From Belliella pelovolcani (GTDB lineage: Bacteria; Bacteroidota; Bacteroidia; Cytophagales; Cyclobacteriaceae): DNA of 64,000 bases. Under the pieces are notes generated by a model, which did no database searches, was not told where the DNA came from, and saw only the letters and a list, made by a program, of their open reading frames with translations. The position numbers and the translations under genes are program-made. Positions 53,686 through 63,904 of this stretch are shown here, one piece after another; the first letter of the stretch is position 1, and each line of letters starts with the position of its first letter. The stretch is taken from NCBI RefSeq assembly GCF_900156785.1, contig NZ_FTOP01000008.1, positions 1-64,000 on the forward strand. Reading direction: 5' to 3'.

Positions 53686-56667
53686 ATGCTTGATTATAAA
53701 AAGGTCAATAACCTGACAGGATGGCTTGTAGCAGCTGTTGCTACTTTGGTCTATGTCTTAACAGTAGAGCAAACAGCCAGTTTTTGGGATCCGGGAGAGT
53801 TTATCGCCGTTTCATACAAACTTCAAGTTCCTCACCCTCCAGGAGCTCCGTTTTTCCTATTAATATACAGAATGTTTGGATTCTTAGCCATGGGCGACGG
53901 ACTTCAAGTAGCCTATTGGATGAATGTAGGAAGTGCGGTCTTTTCTGGCTTGACTATCCTCTTTCTATTCTGGTCTATTACATTGCTAGGAAGGAAATTA
54001 TTCAAAATCAAAGCAGGTGAAGAAAGCGCTGGGCAAACCATTACACTTATGGGTGCTGGGATTGTAGGAGCGTTGGTTTATACTTTTTCTGACAGCTTTT
54101 GGTTCTCAGCTGTGGAGGCTGAAGTTTATGCCATGTCTTCTTTCTTTACGGCTATCGTAATTTGGGCATTTTTGAAATGGGATGTCATAGAAGACCCTAT
54201 TTTGGAAAACAAATGGATGATCTTTATCGCCTATCTAGTCGGCTTGTCAATTGGTGTCCATTTGCTCAACTTGGTGACTCTACCAGCATTGGCACTGATC
54301 TATTACTTCAAGAAATACCCTAACCCAAACATCAAAGGAGGAATCATTGCCCTACTCTGCGGTGGATTGGCCTTGATTATTATTAATAACTTGATTATTC
54401 CCGGATTGCCAAGTATGGCTGGTTCAATTGAGATATTTTTTGTGAATAGCATCGGATTGCCTATTGGTTCAGGAATCGTATTCTTTACCGCAGTTTTCTT
54501 AGGATCCTTGATCTATGCTATCCTTTACAGCATCAAAAAAGAAAAGGTCATTCTCAATACGGTATTACTATCATTGACATTTGTTTTGATCGGATACAGC
54601 TCCTATGCACTGATCGTCATCAGAGCCAATCAGGATCCAATCATCAATGAAAACAATCCAAAAGACATCATCAGCTATGTCTCTTATCTGAAAAGGGAGC
54701 AGTATGGCTACAGGCCTTTGTTACATGGGCAGTATTTTACTGCTAAGGTCGTCTCACAAGAAGATGGCGCGCCCATCTATGTCAAAGGAAAAGACAAGTA
54801 TGAAATCGTAGATTACAATACTGTCACTAAGTATGACCCAAGTAGAACGACTATTCTACCGAGGATCTACTCTACACAAGAAAGACATAAACAAATCTAC
54901 AGAAACAAATTAGGTCTCAGCCCAGGACAGGAGCCTTCATTTGGTGACAACCTTTACTTTATGTTTACCCACCAATTAGGTCATATGTATTGGAGATATT
55001 TCATGTGGAATTTCTCTGGTAGAGAAAGTGACTACTCTGATGCTCCGTGGCTGGGTATTACAGACGCATTTAGTGACAAATTCCCTGATTATATCAAGGA
55101 AAATAAAGCGCACAACAACTATCTAATGTTGCCACTCCTACTAGGCTTGATTGGATTTTTCTTCCAAGCCAAAAAAGATCCTAATTCATTTTATGTGACT
55201 TTGGGATTATTCTTGATGATGGGGGTAGTATTGGTACTCTACCTGAATTCCCCTCCGGTAGAGCCTAGAGAGCGAGATTATATTTATGTGGGTTCCTTCT
55301 ATGCTTTTGCTATTTGGGCAGGTTTCGGGGTATTGGCACTAGCGCATTGGATAGGCAAAATGAATAAAAATCTAGCCATCGCAGGTGTCATGGCTACTTT
55401 GATCACCTTCCCCGTACCTGTCATCATGGCCTTCCAAAACTGGGATGACCATAATAGACAAGGCAGGTATTTCTCCGTAGATTCTGCAAGAAACTTCCTC
55501 GCATCTTGTGAACCCAACGCGATTCTCTTTACAGGGGGTGACAATGACACCTTCCCACTGTGGTATGTACAAGCAGTAGAAAACTTCAGGACAGATGTAA
55601 GGGTCGTGGTTTTGAGTTATTTTGACACGGATTGGTATGTAGATCAGATGACTCGTAAGGCATACGAGTCAGATCCATTACCATTTTCTTTGACCATTGA
55701 AAACTATAGAAAAGGTACAAATGATGTTCTGTACCTCTATGAAAGAGAGGGCTTGGATGCGATTTCTGCAAAAGAATACTTAAGGTTACTCAGAAATAAA
55801 TCCGATCTATTGAAGCTCTCGGCAGGATCTAGCAAAATGACTATCAACATGGTGCCTGCTAGAAATCTCATCTTGGATGTAGATATAGAAAAAGTCTATA
55901 ATGATGGATTGATTCCAGAAGGAATGGAAGCTTTGATGGTGGATCAAATGAACCTCCGTGTGAAAGGCGAATACGTCACCAAAGGAAACATGATGCTCCT
56001 CGACCTGATTACGACTAATAATTGGGAAAGACCTATTTATTTTAACAATACATCCATGGCTACCATTGGGCTGGATTTGGAAGACTATGTTGTGATGGAG
56101 GGGATGACTTATAGATTGCTACCAGTCAGAAAGCCACAGAACTTCAGAGCTGAGCTAGTGAATACAGAAAAATCCTACAAGCACGTGATGGAAGATTTTG
56201 CATTCAGAGGAATGGATAATCCTGACAACTATTTCGATGATGAGTTCAGAAGGTTTACTTCTAATCACAGAAGTACGATCAATAGCATTGCGATAGCACT
56301 CCTTGACGAGGATGAGATGGAAAAAGCCGCAGATGTATTGAAGCTAGGATTGGCTAGAATGCCACATGAAGCTATTCCTTATGATCTGGCTAGTGGTCAG
56401 TCTGCTCCGCTACTTTTTGAAGTTGGAGAAGAGGAGCTAGCCTTAGATATCGTAGAGAAAATGTCTGTGAAGTCCATCCAGTTATTGGACTTCTATGCAA
56501 GAACAAACAGAGAATATGACAGAGAGGCGATGATCTCTTTGGAAATGTTAAAGTACTTCGTACCACTTCTAGAAGAGCGGGGTTACAATGACTTAGCCGC
56601 TGAGCTGAGGAAAGACCTAGAAAGATTTGTCGGAAGTAGTGGCGGAAGAGGCCTTGACAGAAGATAG
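53686..56667 (+). CDS. DUF2723-family membrane protein (GT117, TMEM260-like glycosyltransferase)
   Basis: About 993 residues from the ATG at 53686 (MLDYKKVNNLTGWLVAAVATLVYVL). The family signature is the first loop TVEQTASFWDPGEFIAVSYKLQVPHPPGAPF with catalytic-type Asp-Pro-Gly-Glu, followed by about ten membrane helices. A periplasmic region with GGDNDTFPLWYVQAVENFRTDV and a TPR-like tail comes after. Such proteins use polyprenyl-linked sugars and have been tied to protein O-mannosylation and envelope assembly in Bacteroidota. Monocistronic with a terminator. Confidence 0.93.
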   Translation: MLDYKKVNNLTGWLVAAVATLVYVLTVEQTASFWDPGEFIAVSYKLQVPHPPGAPFFLLIYRMFGFLAMGDGLQVAYWMNVGSAVFSGLTILFLFWSITLLGRKLFKIKAGEESAGQTITLMGAGIVGALVYTFSDSFWFSAVEAEVYAMSSFFTAIVIWAFLKWDVIEDPILENKWMIFIAYLVGLSIGVHLLNLVTLPALALIYYFKKYPNPNIKGGIIALLCGGLALIIINNLIIPGLPSMAGSIEIFFVNSIGLPIGSGIVFFTAVFLGSLIYAILYSIKKEKVILNTVLLSLTFVLIGYSSYALIVIRANQDPIINENNPKDIISYVSYLKREQYGYRPLLHGQYFTAKVVSQEDGAPIYVKGKDKYEIVDYNTVTKYDPSRTTILPRIYSTQERHKQIYRNKLGLSPGQEPSFGDNLYFMFTHQLGHMYWRYFMWNFSGRESDYSDAPWLGITDAFSDKFPDYIKENKAHNNYLMLPLLLGLIGFFFQAKKDPNSFYVTLGLFLMMGVVLVLYLNSPPVEPRERDYIYVGSFYAFAIWAGFGVLALAHWIGKMNKNLAIAGVMATLITFPVPVIMAFQNWDDHNRQGRYFSVDSARNFLASCEPNAILFTGGDNDTFPLWYVQAVENFRTDVRVVVLSYFDTDWYVDQMTRKAYESDPLPFSLTIENYRKGTNDVLYLYEREGLDAISAKEYLRLLRNKSDLLKLSAGSSKMTINMVPARNLILDVDIEKVYNDGLIPEGMEALMVDQMNLRVKGEYVTKGNMMLLDLITTNNWERPIYFNNTSMATIGLDLEDYVVMEGMTYRLLPVRKPQNFRAELVNTEKSYKHVMEDFAFRGMDNPDNYFDDEFRRFTSNHRSTINSIAIALLDEDEMEKAADVLKLGLARMPHEAIPYDLASGQSAPLLFEVGEEELALDIVEKMSVKSIQLLDFYARTNREYDREAMISLEMLKYFVPLLEERGYNDLAAELRKDLERFVGSSGGRGLDRR

Positions 56668-56671
56668 CTAC

Positions 56672-56701
56672 AAAAAATCCCCTCACTTGAGGGGATTTTT
56701 T
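56672..56701. terminator. Rho-independent terminator after the DUF2723 gene
   Basis: Perfect stem AAAAAATCCCCTC / GAGGGGATTTTTT with a 4-nt loop, 5 bases after the stop codon; usable on both strands. Confidence 0.93.
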
Positions 56702-56732
56702 GTTATAAGCATGGTTCAAAAAAACTTGGTAT

Positions 56733-57515
56733 TTATTTCGACTTTTTCTCCAACACATAAAAAAGGTCTAAGCCTTGATCGGGATGATCCACCAATAAGT
56801 AATCTGCATGGGTAATAGCCGTCACATGCTTCCCTTGTTGCTTGTGAAGTTTATTTCTATTCACTCTATTGAGCACTTCATAAGGCCATCTGAGTACTGT
56901 AGCCGGAAGTTTATATTGCAAATCAAAAACATCAAAACGCATGATTTTATTGACTGATTTGCGGTTAGCTTCATGATAGTCCCAGACTTTCTGATTGCCC
57001 CCTATCCCCATCGCTTTTACTTGATCAAAGATTCCTTCACAGAGAGCCTTGAGTTGATTTGAAGTATATTCTCTGATATGCCAAGGATTCCGAGATAAAG
57101 TATGTCGAATATTAGGTGTTGATATGATAGCTTTCCCCCCAGGCTTGAGTACACGATAGATTTCCTCCAAAAAAAGCCGATCGTTTTCTATGTGTTCTAT
57201 CACTTGAAAACTCACTACTGTATCAAAACTATCCGATGGGATATTTGCAAATGGAGGTATGACAGCCTGTCTGAAAGATACATGAGGGTATTTGGCCTGA
57301 AGTTTGTCAATCACTTCTTGGATTTTATCCAAACCTAGATAGGAATCTACAGCGTCTAAAAGCTCAGCGACACCCCTACCTTCTCCACAGCCAACTTCCA
57401 GTAAGTCACCCTTGACCATTGGTTTGGCAGCAATATAGGCCTTTAGAAGTCTTTGATGGATAGGATTGTCACTCACCAACTTGTCCGATGCAATTTCCGT
57501 TGTATAGGTAGCCAT
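56733..57515 (-). CDS. Class I SAM-dependent methyltransferase
   Basis: A 260-residue enzyme with SAM motif I GDLLEVGCGEGRGVAELL, motif II acid LGLDKIQEVID, and FDTVVSFQVIEHIENDRLFLEEIYRVLKPGGKAIIST for motifs III-IV. The C-terminal helices carry HIREYTSNQLKALCEGIF, common in methyltransferases acting on lipids, quinones or glycan carriers. Substrate unknown. It is divergent from the GWxTD gene. Confidence 0.88.
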   Translation of the reverse strand: MATYTTEIASDKLVSDNPIHQRLLKAYIAAKPMVKGDLLEVGCGEGRGVAELLDAVDSYLGLDKIQEVIDKLQAKYPHVSFRQAVIPPFANIPSDSFDTVVSFQVIEHIENDRLFLEEIYRVLKPGGKAIISTPNIRHTLSRNPWHIREYTSNQLKALCEGIFDQVKAMGIGGNQKVWDYHEANRKSVNKIMRFDVFDLQYKLPATVLRWPYEVLNRVNRNKLHKQQGKHVTAITHADYLLVDHPDQGLDLFYVLEKKSK

Positions 57516-57563
57516 TTAAAATTTTATTAATTTGAGCAAAATTAAGGTTAATTTTTGAACCAT

Positions 57564-58814
57564 ATGACAACAAATAAGATCTCTTCAAAATTCCACCTAT
57601 TCTTCACCTCTTTGCTGACATTCTTGCTGGCTTCTGGTTCTGGCTTTTCGCAACAGACCTTAGAAACTACCAATCAGACACTTAGATACTCAAGGTATTC
57701 GCGACTATCACCAAAAATCATCCCCGTGAAAATATCCGAGAGGACATTTTTACTACAAATGCCTGTTGAGAAATTAGAGGACAATCCTGTTTTTGATGAT
57801 TATGAATTCTATTTCACAATCCTATCTTCCTACAATCAAGCATTTCAAAACGAGAATCTAACCAGACTTCAGGAAAATGATTTGAAAAAAAATACTGCTA
57901 ACCATTTTTATTTCGAACAAAGAATTCAAATACCAGAAGAACAAGAAGAAGCCATCGCCTTGATCAAAATCGTGGATACTCGACAAGGGGATGAATACTA
58001 TTATCACATGGATCTAGTGGGACCATTTATACTTGGCCACCCTAATTTTGGCGCCTACTACGGCAATGATGTTCCATTTGACCAAAGTTTTTTGATTCAA
58101 GAAGAAGCATTGCTATTCAAAAGTAATTCAGCGGTAAGTCTAAATAGATTCTTTTATCCTACGGAATTTGCATCACCTTTTCCTCCTATGGAAACCAAGC
58201 CTGCTCCAGCGCCACGAGAAGTAGAAGTAGTCAATCAAGGTGATTTTTTAGTCAATACCCCAAGGACTTTTGACGAGAAGGGTTATTACTTCATTCAATC
58301 AGACACAAACTCTACTGAGGGCCTTTTGATCAAAACAGTGTCTCAAGCCTTCCCGAGAGTAGAAACTTGGGAAGATATGGTAGACATGGTGGTTTATATT
58401 TCCACTAGAAGGGAACATGAAGCGCTCATGGAGGCATCAGACAAGAAAAAAGCACTTGATCAATACTGGATAGGTTTGACCAAAGACGAAGAGGCTGCCA
58501 AGACACTAATTCGAGAATATTTCCGACAGATTGAATTTGCCAATATACTATTCACGGATTTCAAAGAGGGCTGGAAAACAGATCGAGGAATGGTCTACAC
58601 CGTGATGGGACCACCAACAGGCGTCACCTTCAGACAGAACGCGGAGATATGGACTTATGGAGACCTTAACTCAAATTCCAAAATAAACTTTACCTTTGCA
58701 CGCGTCAAAAATATTTTGACTCCAAATTATTATATACTCAACCGCTCCAGAGCACTTCAGCCTGAGTGGTTCAAAAGCATCACATTATGGAGAAGCGGAA
58801 GGATGGATTTCTGA
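57564..58814 (+). CDS. GWxTD-domain secreted protein
   Basis: About 416 residues from the ATG at 57564 with a signal peptide (SGSGFSQQ). The C-terminal GWxTD domain shows DQYWIGLTKDEEAAKTLI, FTDFKEGWKTDRGMVYTVMGPPTG and IWTYGDL, a hallmark found in Bacteroidota and Acidobacteriota envelope proteins whose role is not settled. N-terminal region is beta-rich. The 3' end overlaps rlmB by 28 bases, so translation is probably coupled. Confidence 0.9.
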   Translation: MTTNKISSKFHLFFTSLLTFLLASGSGFSQQTLETTNQTLRYSRYSRLSPKIIPVKISERTFLLQMPVEKLEDNPVFDDYEFYFTILSSYNQAFQNENLTRLQENDLKKNTANHFYFEQRIQIPEEQEEAIALIKIVDTRQGDEYYYHMDLVGPFILGHPNFGAYYGNDVPFDQSFLIQEEALLFKSNSAVSLNRFFYPTEFASPFPPMETKPAPAPREVEVVNQGDFLVNTPRTFDEKGYYFIQSDTNSTEGLLIKTVSQAFPRVETWEDMVDMVVYISTRREHEALMEASDKKKALDQYWIGLTKDEEAAKTLIREYFRQIEFANILFTDFKEGWKTDRGMVYTVMGPPTGVTFRQNAEIWTYGDLNSNSKINFTFARVKNILTPNYYILNRSRALQPEWFKSITLWRSGRMDF

Positions 58815-59560
58815 TCAACAAAGGAGAACAAGACAAGGATTTTTTATTTGGTACCAGAGCAGTGATGGAAGCCATCAATGCCAACAAGGACATCGATAAG
58901 GTGCTTGTCAACAAAGAACTAAATAACGATCTGATCAAGGAACTACTCAAACTTGCCAAAGAGGAAAGAATCCCTGTGGTAAGAGTTCCAGAAGCCAAGT
59001 TGAATAGGATCACCCGAAAAAACCACCAAGGGGTGATCGCTCATATCTCAGCGATTCAATATGCCTCGCTTGACAATGTCATAGATGAATGTTTTTCCAA
59101 AGGAATAGCTCCAATGGTGTTGGTTTTGGATAGAGTGACTGATGTAAGAAATTTCGGTGCTATCGCGCGTACGGCTGATTGTGCTGGAATACATGCGATC
59201 GTAATCCCGGAAAAAGGTAGTGCTCAGATCAACTCAGATGCGGTCAAAACTTCAGCAGGTGCTTTGAATTTTTTGCCAGTGTGTAGAGTAAAAAACCTCT
59301 ACTATACTGTCAAAGACCTCAAAAAAATGGGGCTCAACGTAGTGAGTGTGACTGAGAAAACCGAAAGAGAAATGTACGAAGCCGACTTCAAGGCACCTAC
59401 TGCATTGATCATGGGGTCAGAGGAAGATGGGATTTCTCCAGAACTGATGGGTTTAAGTGATGAATTTGTCAAAATTCCATTGTCGGGAAATATAGAAAGC
59501 TTAAATGTATCAGTAGCAGCAGGCGTAGTCATCTACGAAGCGATCAGGCAGAGGAAATAA
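58787..59560 (+). CDS. rlmB: 23S rRNA 2'-O-ribose methyltransferase RlmB (TrmH/SpoU family)
   Basis: About 257 residues from MEKRKDGFLINKG at 58787. N-terminal substrate-binding domain FLFGTRAVMEAINANKDIDKVLV, then the SPOUT knot: DRVTDVRNFGAIARTADCAG (motif 1, Asn-Arg), ALIMGSEEDGISPELM (motif 2) and IPLSGNIESLNVSVAAGVVIYE (motif 3). It probably methylates G2251 in the peptidyl-transferase P loop. An upstream ATG at 58766 would lengthen the overlap with the GWxTD gene and is less likely. Confidence 0.92.
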   Translation: MEKRKDGFLINKGEQDKDFLFGTRAVMEAINANKDIDKVLVNKELNNDLIKELLKLAKEERIPVVRVPEAKLNRITRKNHQGVIAHISAIQYASLDNVIDECFSKGIAPMVLVLDRVTDVRNFGAIARTADCAGIHAIVIPEKGSAQINSDAVKTSAGALNFLPVCRVKNLYYTVKDLKKMGLNVVSVTEKTEREMYEADFKAPTALIMGSEEDGISPELMGLSDEFVKIPLSGNIESLNVSVAAGVVIYEAIRQRK

Positions 59561-59592
59561 AAAATGTGGAGCTTTCGAGCTCCACATTTTTT
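59559..59592. terminator. Bidirectional rho-independent terminator
   Basis: Perfect 15-bp stem AAAAAATGTGGAGCT / AGCTCCACATTTTTT with a TTCG-type loop between rlmB and the convergent channel gene; its T run touches the end of that gene. Confidence 0.95.
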
Positions 59593-62095
59593 ATTGACTT
59601 TTTTCATCTCCCTTATCTTCTTCCTCTTTGAGCTTTTTCAGCTTTTCTATTTCATTCAACTCTTCCACAGACTTTACTTTTTCATCCAAGACGGCTGGGA
59701 AGTTTTTGAAATTGAGATCGCGCTGAGGGAATGGAATTTCTACTCCATGCTCCTTGAATGATTTGAAAGTCCCTCTCATGACTGCATTGCGAATCAACAC
59801 CCAAGTATCAAAATTCTCAACCCAAAAGAGCACTCTAAATTCAATCGCACTATCTGCAAAATTCTGCAAATAAACCCTCGGCTCTGGATTTTTTAGAATT
59901 TCATCCAATGCTAACTGTCTTGAAATAAGATCAGTAACCAAATCTATATCTGATCCATAACTCACTCCAATCAACAACTCCACTCTACGCTTCTTGTCTG
60001 ATAATGTCCAGTTGATCAAATGCTGTGACAATAAATCTCCATTGGGAATAATTATCTCTGAACCATCATACCCCTGAATCTTACTTGCCCGGATTCCTAC
60101 ATCTTTTACCGTCCCCATTCTTCCTCCCACCTCAATATTATCACCTACCTGAATGGGTTTTTCAAATGCCAATATCACTCCCGAGACAAGGTTATTGACA
60201 ATAGTCTGCAATCCAAAACTGATCCCTAGTGTCAATGCCCCCAAGACGATGGCGATCTTCTCAAAACCAATACCTGAAGCCCCTATTGCCAATAAAAACC
60301 CTAAAGAAAGTACACCGAGTCTGATTAATAGTATGGAGGATCCAAGTCTCTTTTCTCGCAAGTTTGCTTGTTGCTGATCTTTGATAGTAGCAAAGTAGGC
60401 AATATTATTAGCTAACAAGCTGGCGACATACACAATGACAACAAATACGACGATATTCCCATAGGTGAATTTAGTATTGAAAAGTGAACGCTCAGTAGTC
60501 AGGAGGATACCTGCCTGATCTATAAAGAGATCTAACAGCGACAAGTTGTCTAAAAAATAGTAGACCCAGATCAATGAAGCTACTCCATACAAAGTACGTT
60601 TGACTCTTGTCTGAATGCCATGAAAGTCAATATAAGAAGTAAAGTCATTTTCACTCTTCCTTCTTACTTCGATCTGAAGATAAATAACTTCCATTACAAT
60701 CTGCACGAATAGATAAAGACCAATCGCCTGGGCAAAGCTTAAGGTAGCTGCTACTCCTAAAAGTTTACTAAGGCTAAAACGTCCAAAAATATTGGCCAAA
60801 ATGGAAAACACTTGCAATCCAATATAGAGCTTGACTAATTTGTCAATTAAATTGGGTAAAAGTTCAGGATTGTTTTCCTTAAACCTAACGATCTTTACAG
60901 CAAGATATATCCCTATCATACTCAAAAAAAGCAAATACCATCGCTCTGAAAAATTGGTGTCTCTGTATAAATTGCTAACAGTATAAATAAAGAAAATAAA
61001 CACGAACATCAACCACAGCCTAAAAAGTCCTGATGGAAAACTAGACCTTAGCATCACAGTAACCACCAAAACTGCTATCCAAAGCAAAACCGTGAGAAAT
61101 GAAATCGTAGGGTTAGTATAGAAAAAAGGAATAAATGGAAGCAAGATGATTACCCCGCTGAGGATTGGGAATTTGGGAACGTAATGCGCCCTTTCTAGAA
61201 TAATCTTTGCAAACTCTTTTTCTCCTCTGATTTTTGAAATCAAATTCTTTATCCAAATAGAAAATCCCACAAAAACGAGCATCAGAAATATCGTCATGCC
61301 GATGTGGTTTTTGATGTAGCGTTTCAAGATTACTTCGTTGAGTCTGATCGACTCCCAAAATACAGTCGAAAGATTTAAATTAGGTTCATAACTTTTTTTC
61401 TCCCAGATGAAATTAATATCCTTTCTCAATAGAGCCGCTTCTGCACTTCTCCTTTCCACATCAAGTGCAATGGATAGCTCAGATATCTTGATCATCATTC
61501 TTGATATTCTTGTTTGAAAAGCGGCAGTTAAAATCCTCTGACCATTCAGCAAACTATCTGTTTGTGCAATACGGTCTCTGAATTGAGACAGCGCAGCTTG
61601 ATACTCGGGAAGTATTGAGGAATCTCTAAGATCTAATTTCATCAGATCAGACTGTTTCATATCCTCAAGCTGACTTTTTGCTCCAATCAATTCCTCAGTA
61701 CGAGCAGTCACCTTTCGCTCAGCATCACCCACTTGCACCCTGATATTTCTGAGCAGGTTGTCAAGTTCATTGAGGTACCTGATATTGATTTTGCTATCTT
61801 GATCTTCAAGCCTACTTTGGATCACATTGACCAGTCTTTCTATATCTGGCATATCTTCCATAAGTGACAAGGTATCTAGCTCTCGATTGAGATTAAAATT
61901 CATTCGATTCAATTGAATCGTGAAGTCTTGTGCTTTCCGAATACTACCTTCTAATGAAGGTCTTTCAGGCTTTTCTTCTTCTTGAAGCTTTTCATTGACT
62001 TTGAGAAGTGTATCGAGTACTTCTATATCAGTCTGAAAAGCAAACCCTTGAAAAGATAAGAGTAGGAGAAAACAGAAAAGGAATATAATTCTCAT
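59591..62095 (-). CDS. Large MscS-type mechanosensitive channel with coiled-coil periplasmic domain
   Basis: An 834-residue protein. Signal peptide, then about 230 residues of predicted helical coiled coil in the periplasm (LDTLLKVNEKLQEEEKPERPSL onward). About eleven membrane helices follow, with the pore helix EKIAIVLGALTLGISFGLQTIVNNLVSG and the MscS beta domain EKPIQVGDNIEVGGRMGTVKDVGIRASKI, then IIPNGDLLSQHLINWTLSD. This is the MscK/MscM-like architecture, in contrast with the short channel at 26954-27874. A hydrophilic Glu/Lys tail ends the protein. Confidence 0.93.
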   Translation of the reverse strand: MRIIFLFCFLLLLSFQGFAFQTDIEVLDTLLKVNEKLQEEEKPERPSLEGSIRKAQDFTIQLNRMNFNLNRELDTLSLMEDMPDIERLVNVIQSRLEDQDSKINIRYLNELDNLLRNIRVQVGDAERKVTARTEELIGAKSQLEDMKQSDLMKLDLRDSSILPEYQAALSQFRDRIAQTDSLLNGQRILTAAFQTRISRMMIKISELSIALDVERRSAEAALLRKDINFIWEKKSYEPNLNLSTVFWESIRLNEVILKRYIKNHIGMTIFLMLVFVGFSIWIKNLISKIRGEKEFAKIILERAHYVPKFPILSGVIILLPFIPFFYTNPTISFLTVLLWIAVLVVTVMLRSSFPSGLFRLWLMFVFIFFIYTVSNLYRDTNFSERWYLLFLSMIGIYLAVKIVRFKENNPELLPNLIDKLVKLYIGLQVFSILANIFGRFSLSKLLGVAATLSFAQAIGLYLFVQIVMEVIYLQIEVRRKSENDFTSYIDFHGIQTRVKRTLYGVASLIWVYYFLDNLSLLDLFIDQAGILLTTERSLFNTKFTYGNIVVFVVIVYVASLLANNIAYFATIKDQQQANLREKRLGSSILLIRLGVLSLGFLLAIGASGIGFEKIAIVLGALTLGISFGLQTIVNNLVSGVILAFEKPIQVGDNIEVGGRMGTVKDVGIRASKIQGYDGSEIIIPNGDLLSQHLINWTLSDKKRRVELLIGVSYGSDIDLVTDLISRQLALDEILKNPEPRVYLQNFADSAIEFRVLFWVENFDTWVLIRNAVMRGTFKSFKEHGVEIPFPQRDLNFKNFPAVLDEKVKSVEELNEIEKLKKLKEEEDKGDEKSQ

Positions 62096-62346
62096 AAGTT
62101 ATAGGTTGAGGCTCTATGAATTAAAGATATATGATTATCTGATTTAATACCAACATTGCAATCCATTAGATCAAAAAATCATATTCCATGAACTGTAGCC
62201 CAGATTATGGGTTATATAAATAGAAAATTCCAGTTTGCTGTTAAACCATGTTAAATAAAACTGCCATTGGTATCAAAATGCTTGATTTTTGATAACTGAT
62301 GTGTGTAAATTTCGTGTATCATCTATAGAACTTAAACATAAAAGAA

Positions 62347-63843
62347 ATGAACAAAAAGCAATTTTTCTTAGGCATCGTATTGGCCTCTCTGATAGGGGGG
62401 ATTGTTGCTTTGGCGGGGGCTAGCTTCTTGGCTAAGCAAGACACCGCCACCAATTTCTCCGAAAAGCAAGATGCTAGTCTTGTCAATTGGCTTAGTGATG
62501 ACAAGTTCACTATCCCTGATGGGATCAATTTCGTGGCAGCGGCACAACAAGTCACCCCTGCTGTAGTCCATGTCAAAAGTACAGTTTCTGTCACGCAAAG
62601 ACAGCGTGGCGCTGATCCACTAGAAGAACTATTCGGATTTAGATCTCCCAATAGAGGACAAATGCCCCAAGAAGCCCGAAGCTCTGGATCTGGGGTAATA
62701 ATTTCTGAAGATGGCTACATAGTCACCAATAACCATGTAATCGAAAATGCAAGTAAGGTTGAAGTTTCCTTGGAAAACAACACCAGATATACGGCTAGAG
62801 TCATAGGAACAGACCCTTCTACCGATCTTGCTTTGCTCAAAATCGAGGAAAAAAATCTCCCTTATGTGAGATTTGGTGATTCTGACAAAACAAAGGTAGG
62901 CGAATGGGTCCTTGCAGTAGGGAATCCATTTGATCTCACTTCTACAGTAACTGCAGGTATCATCAGTGCTAAGGCTAGAAATATAGGAATTCTAAGAACT
63001 GCTGAAAGTAACCTCTCCATAGAATCCTTCTTACAGACAGATGCAGTTGTAAATCCTGGAAATTCAGGTGGTGCATTGGTGAACCTAGCTGGAGAGTTGA
63101 TTGGAATCAATACAGCAATTGCCTCAAGAACCGGTACTTTCAATGGATATGCATTTGCTGTTCCTACATCTATTGTCAAGAAAGTCATGGATGACCTCCT
63201 TGAATTTGGGACAGTACAAAGAGGATTATTAGGAGTAACCATACAAGATGTATCTCCTGAGTTGGAAGAGAGCCTCGATAAATCCTTTGGTGTAAGTCAG
63301 GGTGTTTACATCGCTGGAGTCAATGATGGCAGCGGTGGAAAAGAAGCTGGCCTAAAAGAAGGAGATATCATCATCGGTGTGGACGGCGTCACTACCAATA
63401 GCGTAGCAAAGCTACAGGAGATGGTGGCTAGAAAAAGACCAGGTGACAAAGTGGAAGTGAAATACCTCAGAGCAGGCAAAGAGTATACTACAACAGCCAC
63501 CCTCAAGAATCTCTCAGGTGACACCAAAATTGTCAAAAAAGAAGTACCTGTAGTGGCTAGCTTCAATGGTTTAACTTTCGAAGATATTAAGCAAAATATC
63601 AAGGATAGACTCAAAATCCAAGGAGGTGCAACGATCATTTCGGTAGAGAATGACGCGTGGAAGAAAGCTGGAGCTAAACCGGGCTTTATTATCACTTCGG
63701 TAATAGGTCCTGATGGTAGATACAGAATCACAGGATCCAATGACCTGATCGCTCTTCTGGAAGAAAGTAGAGGTGAAGAAATAGTAGTCCTAGGATTATA
63801 CCCTAATGGACAAGAGTACTACTTCGAGGTTGAAGTAGAATAA
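62347..63843 (+). CDS. degP-like: HtrA/DegP-family periplasmic serine protease (Do-like)
   Basis: A 498-residue protease. N-terminal membrane anchor or signal (MNKKQFFLGIVLASLIGGIVALAGA), trypsin fold with catalytic His in GYIVTNNHVI, Asp in DPSTDLALLKI and Ser in VVNPGNSGGALVNL, one clear PDZ domain (QRGLLGVTIQDVSPELEE... IIGVDGVTTNSV) and a second, weaker C-terminal PDZ (WKKAGAKPGFIITSV). Envelope stress protease and chaperone. Divergent from the channel gene across 251 bases; terminator follows. Confidence 0.95.
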   Translation: MNKKQFFLGIVLASLIGGIVALAGASFLAKQDTATNFSEKQDASLVNWLSDDKFTIPDGINFVAAAQQVTPAVVHVKSTVSVTQRQRGADPLEELFGFRSPNRGQMPQEARSSGSGVIISEDGYIVTNNHVIENASKVEVSLENNTRYTARVIGTDPSTDLALLKIEEKNLPYVRFGDSDKTKVGEWVLAVGNPFDLTSTVTAGIISAKARNIGILRTAESNLSIESFLQTDAVVNPGNSGGALVNLAGELIGINTAIASRTGTFNGYAFAVPTSIVKKVMDDLLEFGTVQRGLLGVTIQDVSPELEESLDKSFGVSQGVYIAGVNDGSGGKEAGLKEGDIIIGVDGVTTNSVAKLQEMVARKRPGDKVEVKYLRAGKEYTTTATLKNLSGDTKIVKKEVPVVASFNGLTFEDIKQNIKDRLKIQGGATIISVENDAWKKAGAKPGFIITSVIGPDGRYRITGSNDLIALLEESRGEEIVVLGLYPNGQEYYFEVEVE

Positions 63844-63873
63844 ATACAGTTTAGTGTTTGAGTTGTTTGGAGT

Positions 63874-63904
63874 AAAAAGACTGGTCATTAGATCAGTCTT
63901 TTTT
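63874..63904. terminator. Bidirectional terminator after the HtrA gene
   Basis: Stem AAAAAGACTG / CAGTCTTTTT with a 10-nt loop, followed by more T; it also closes the partial gene entering from the right edge. Confidence 0.9.
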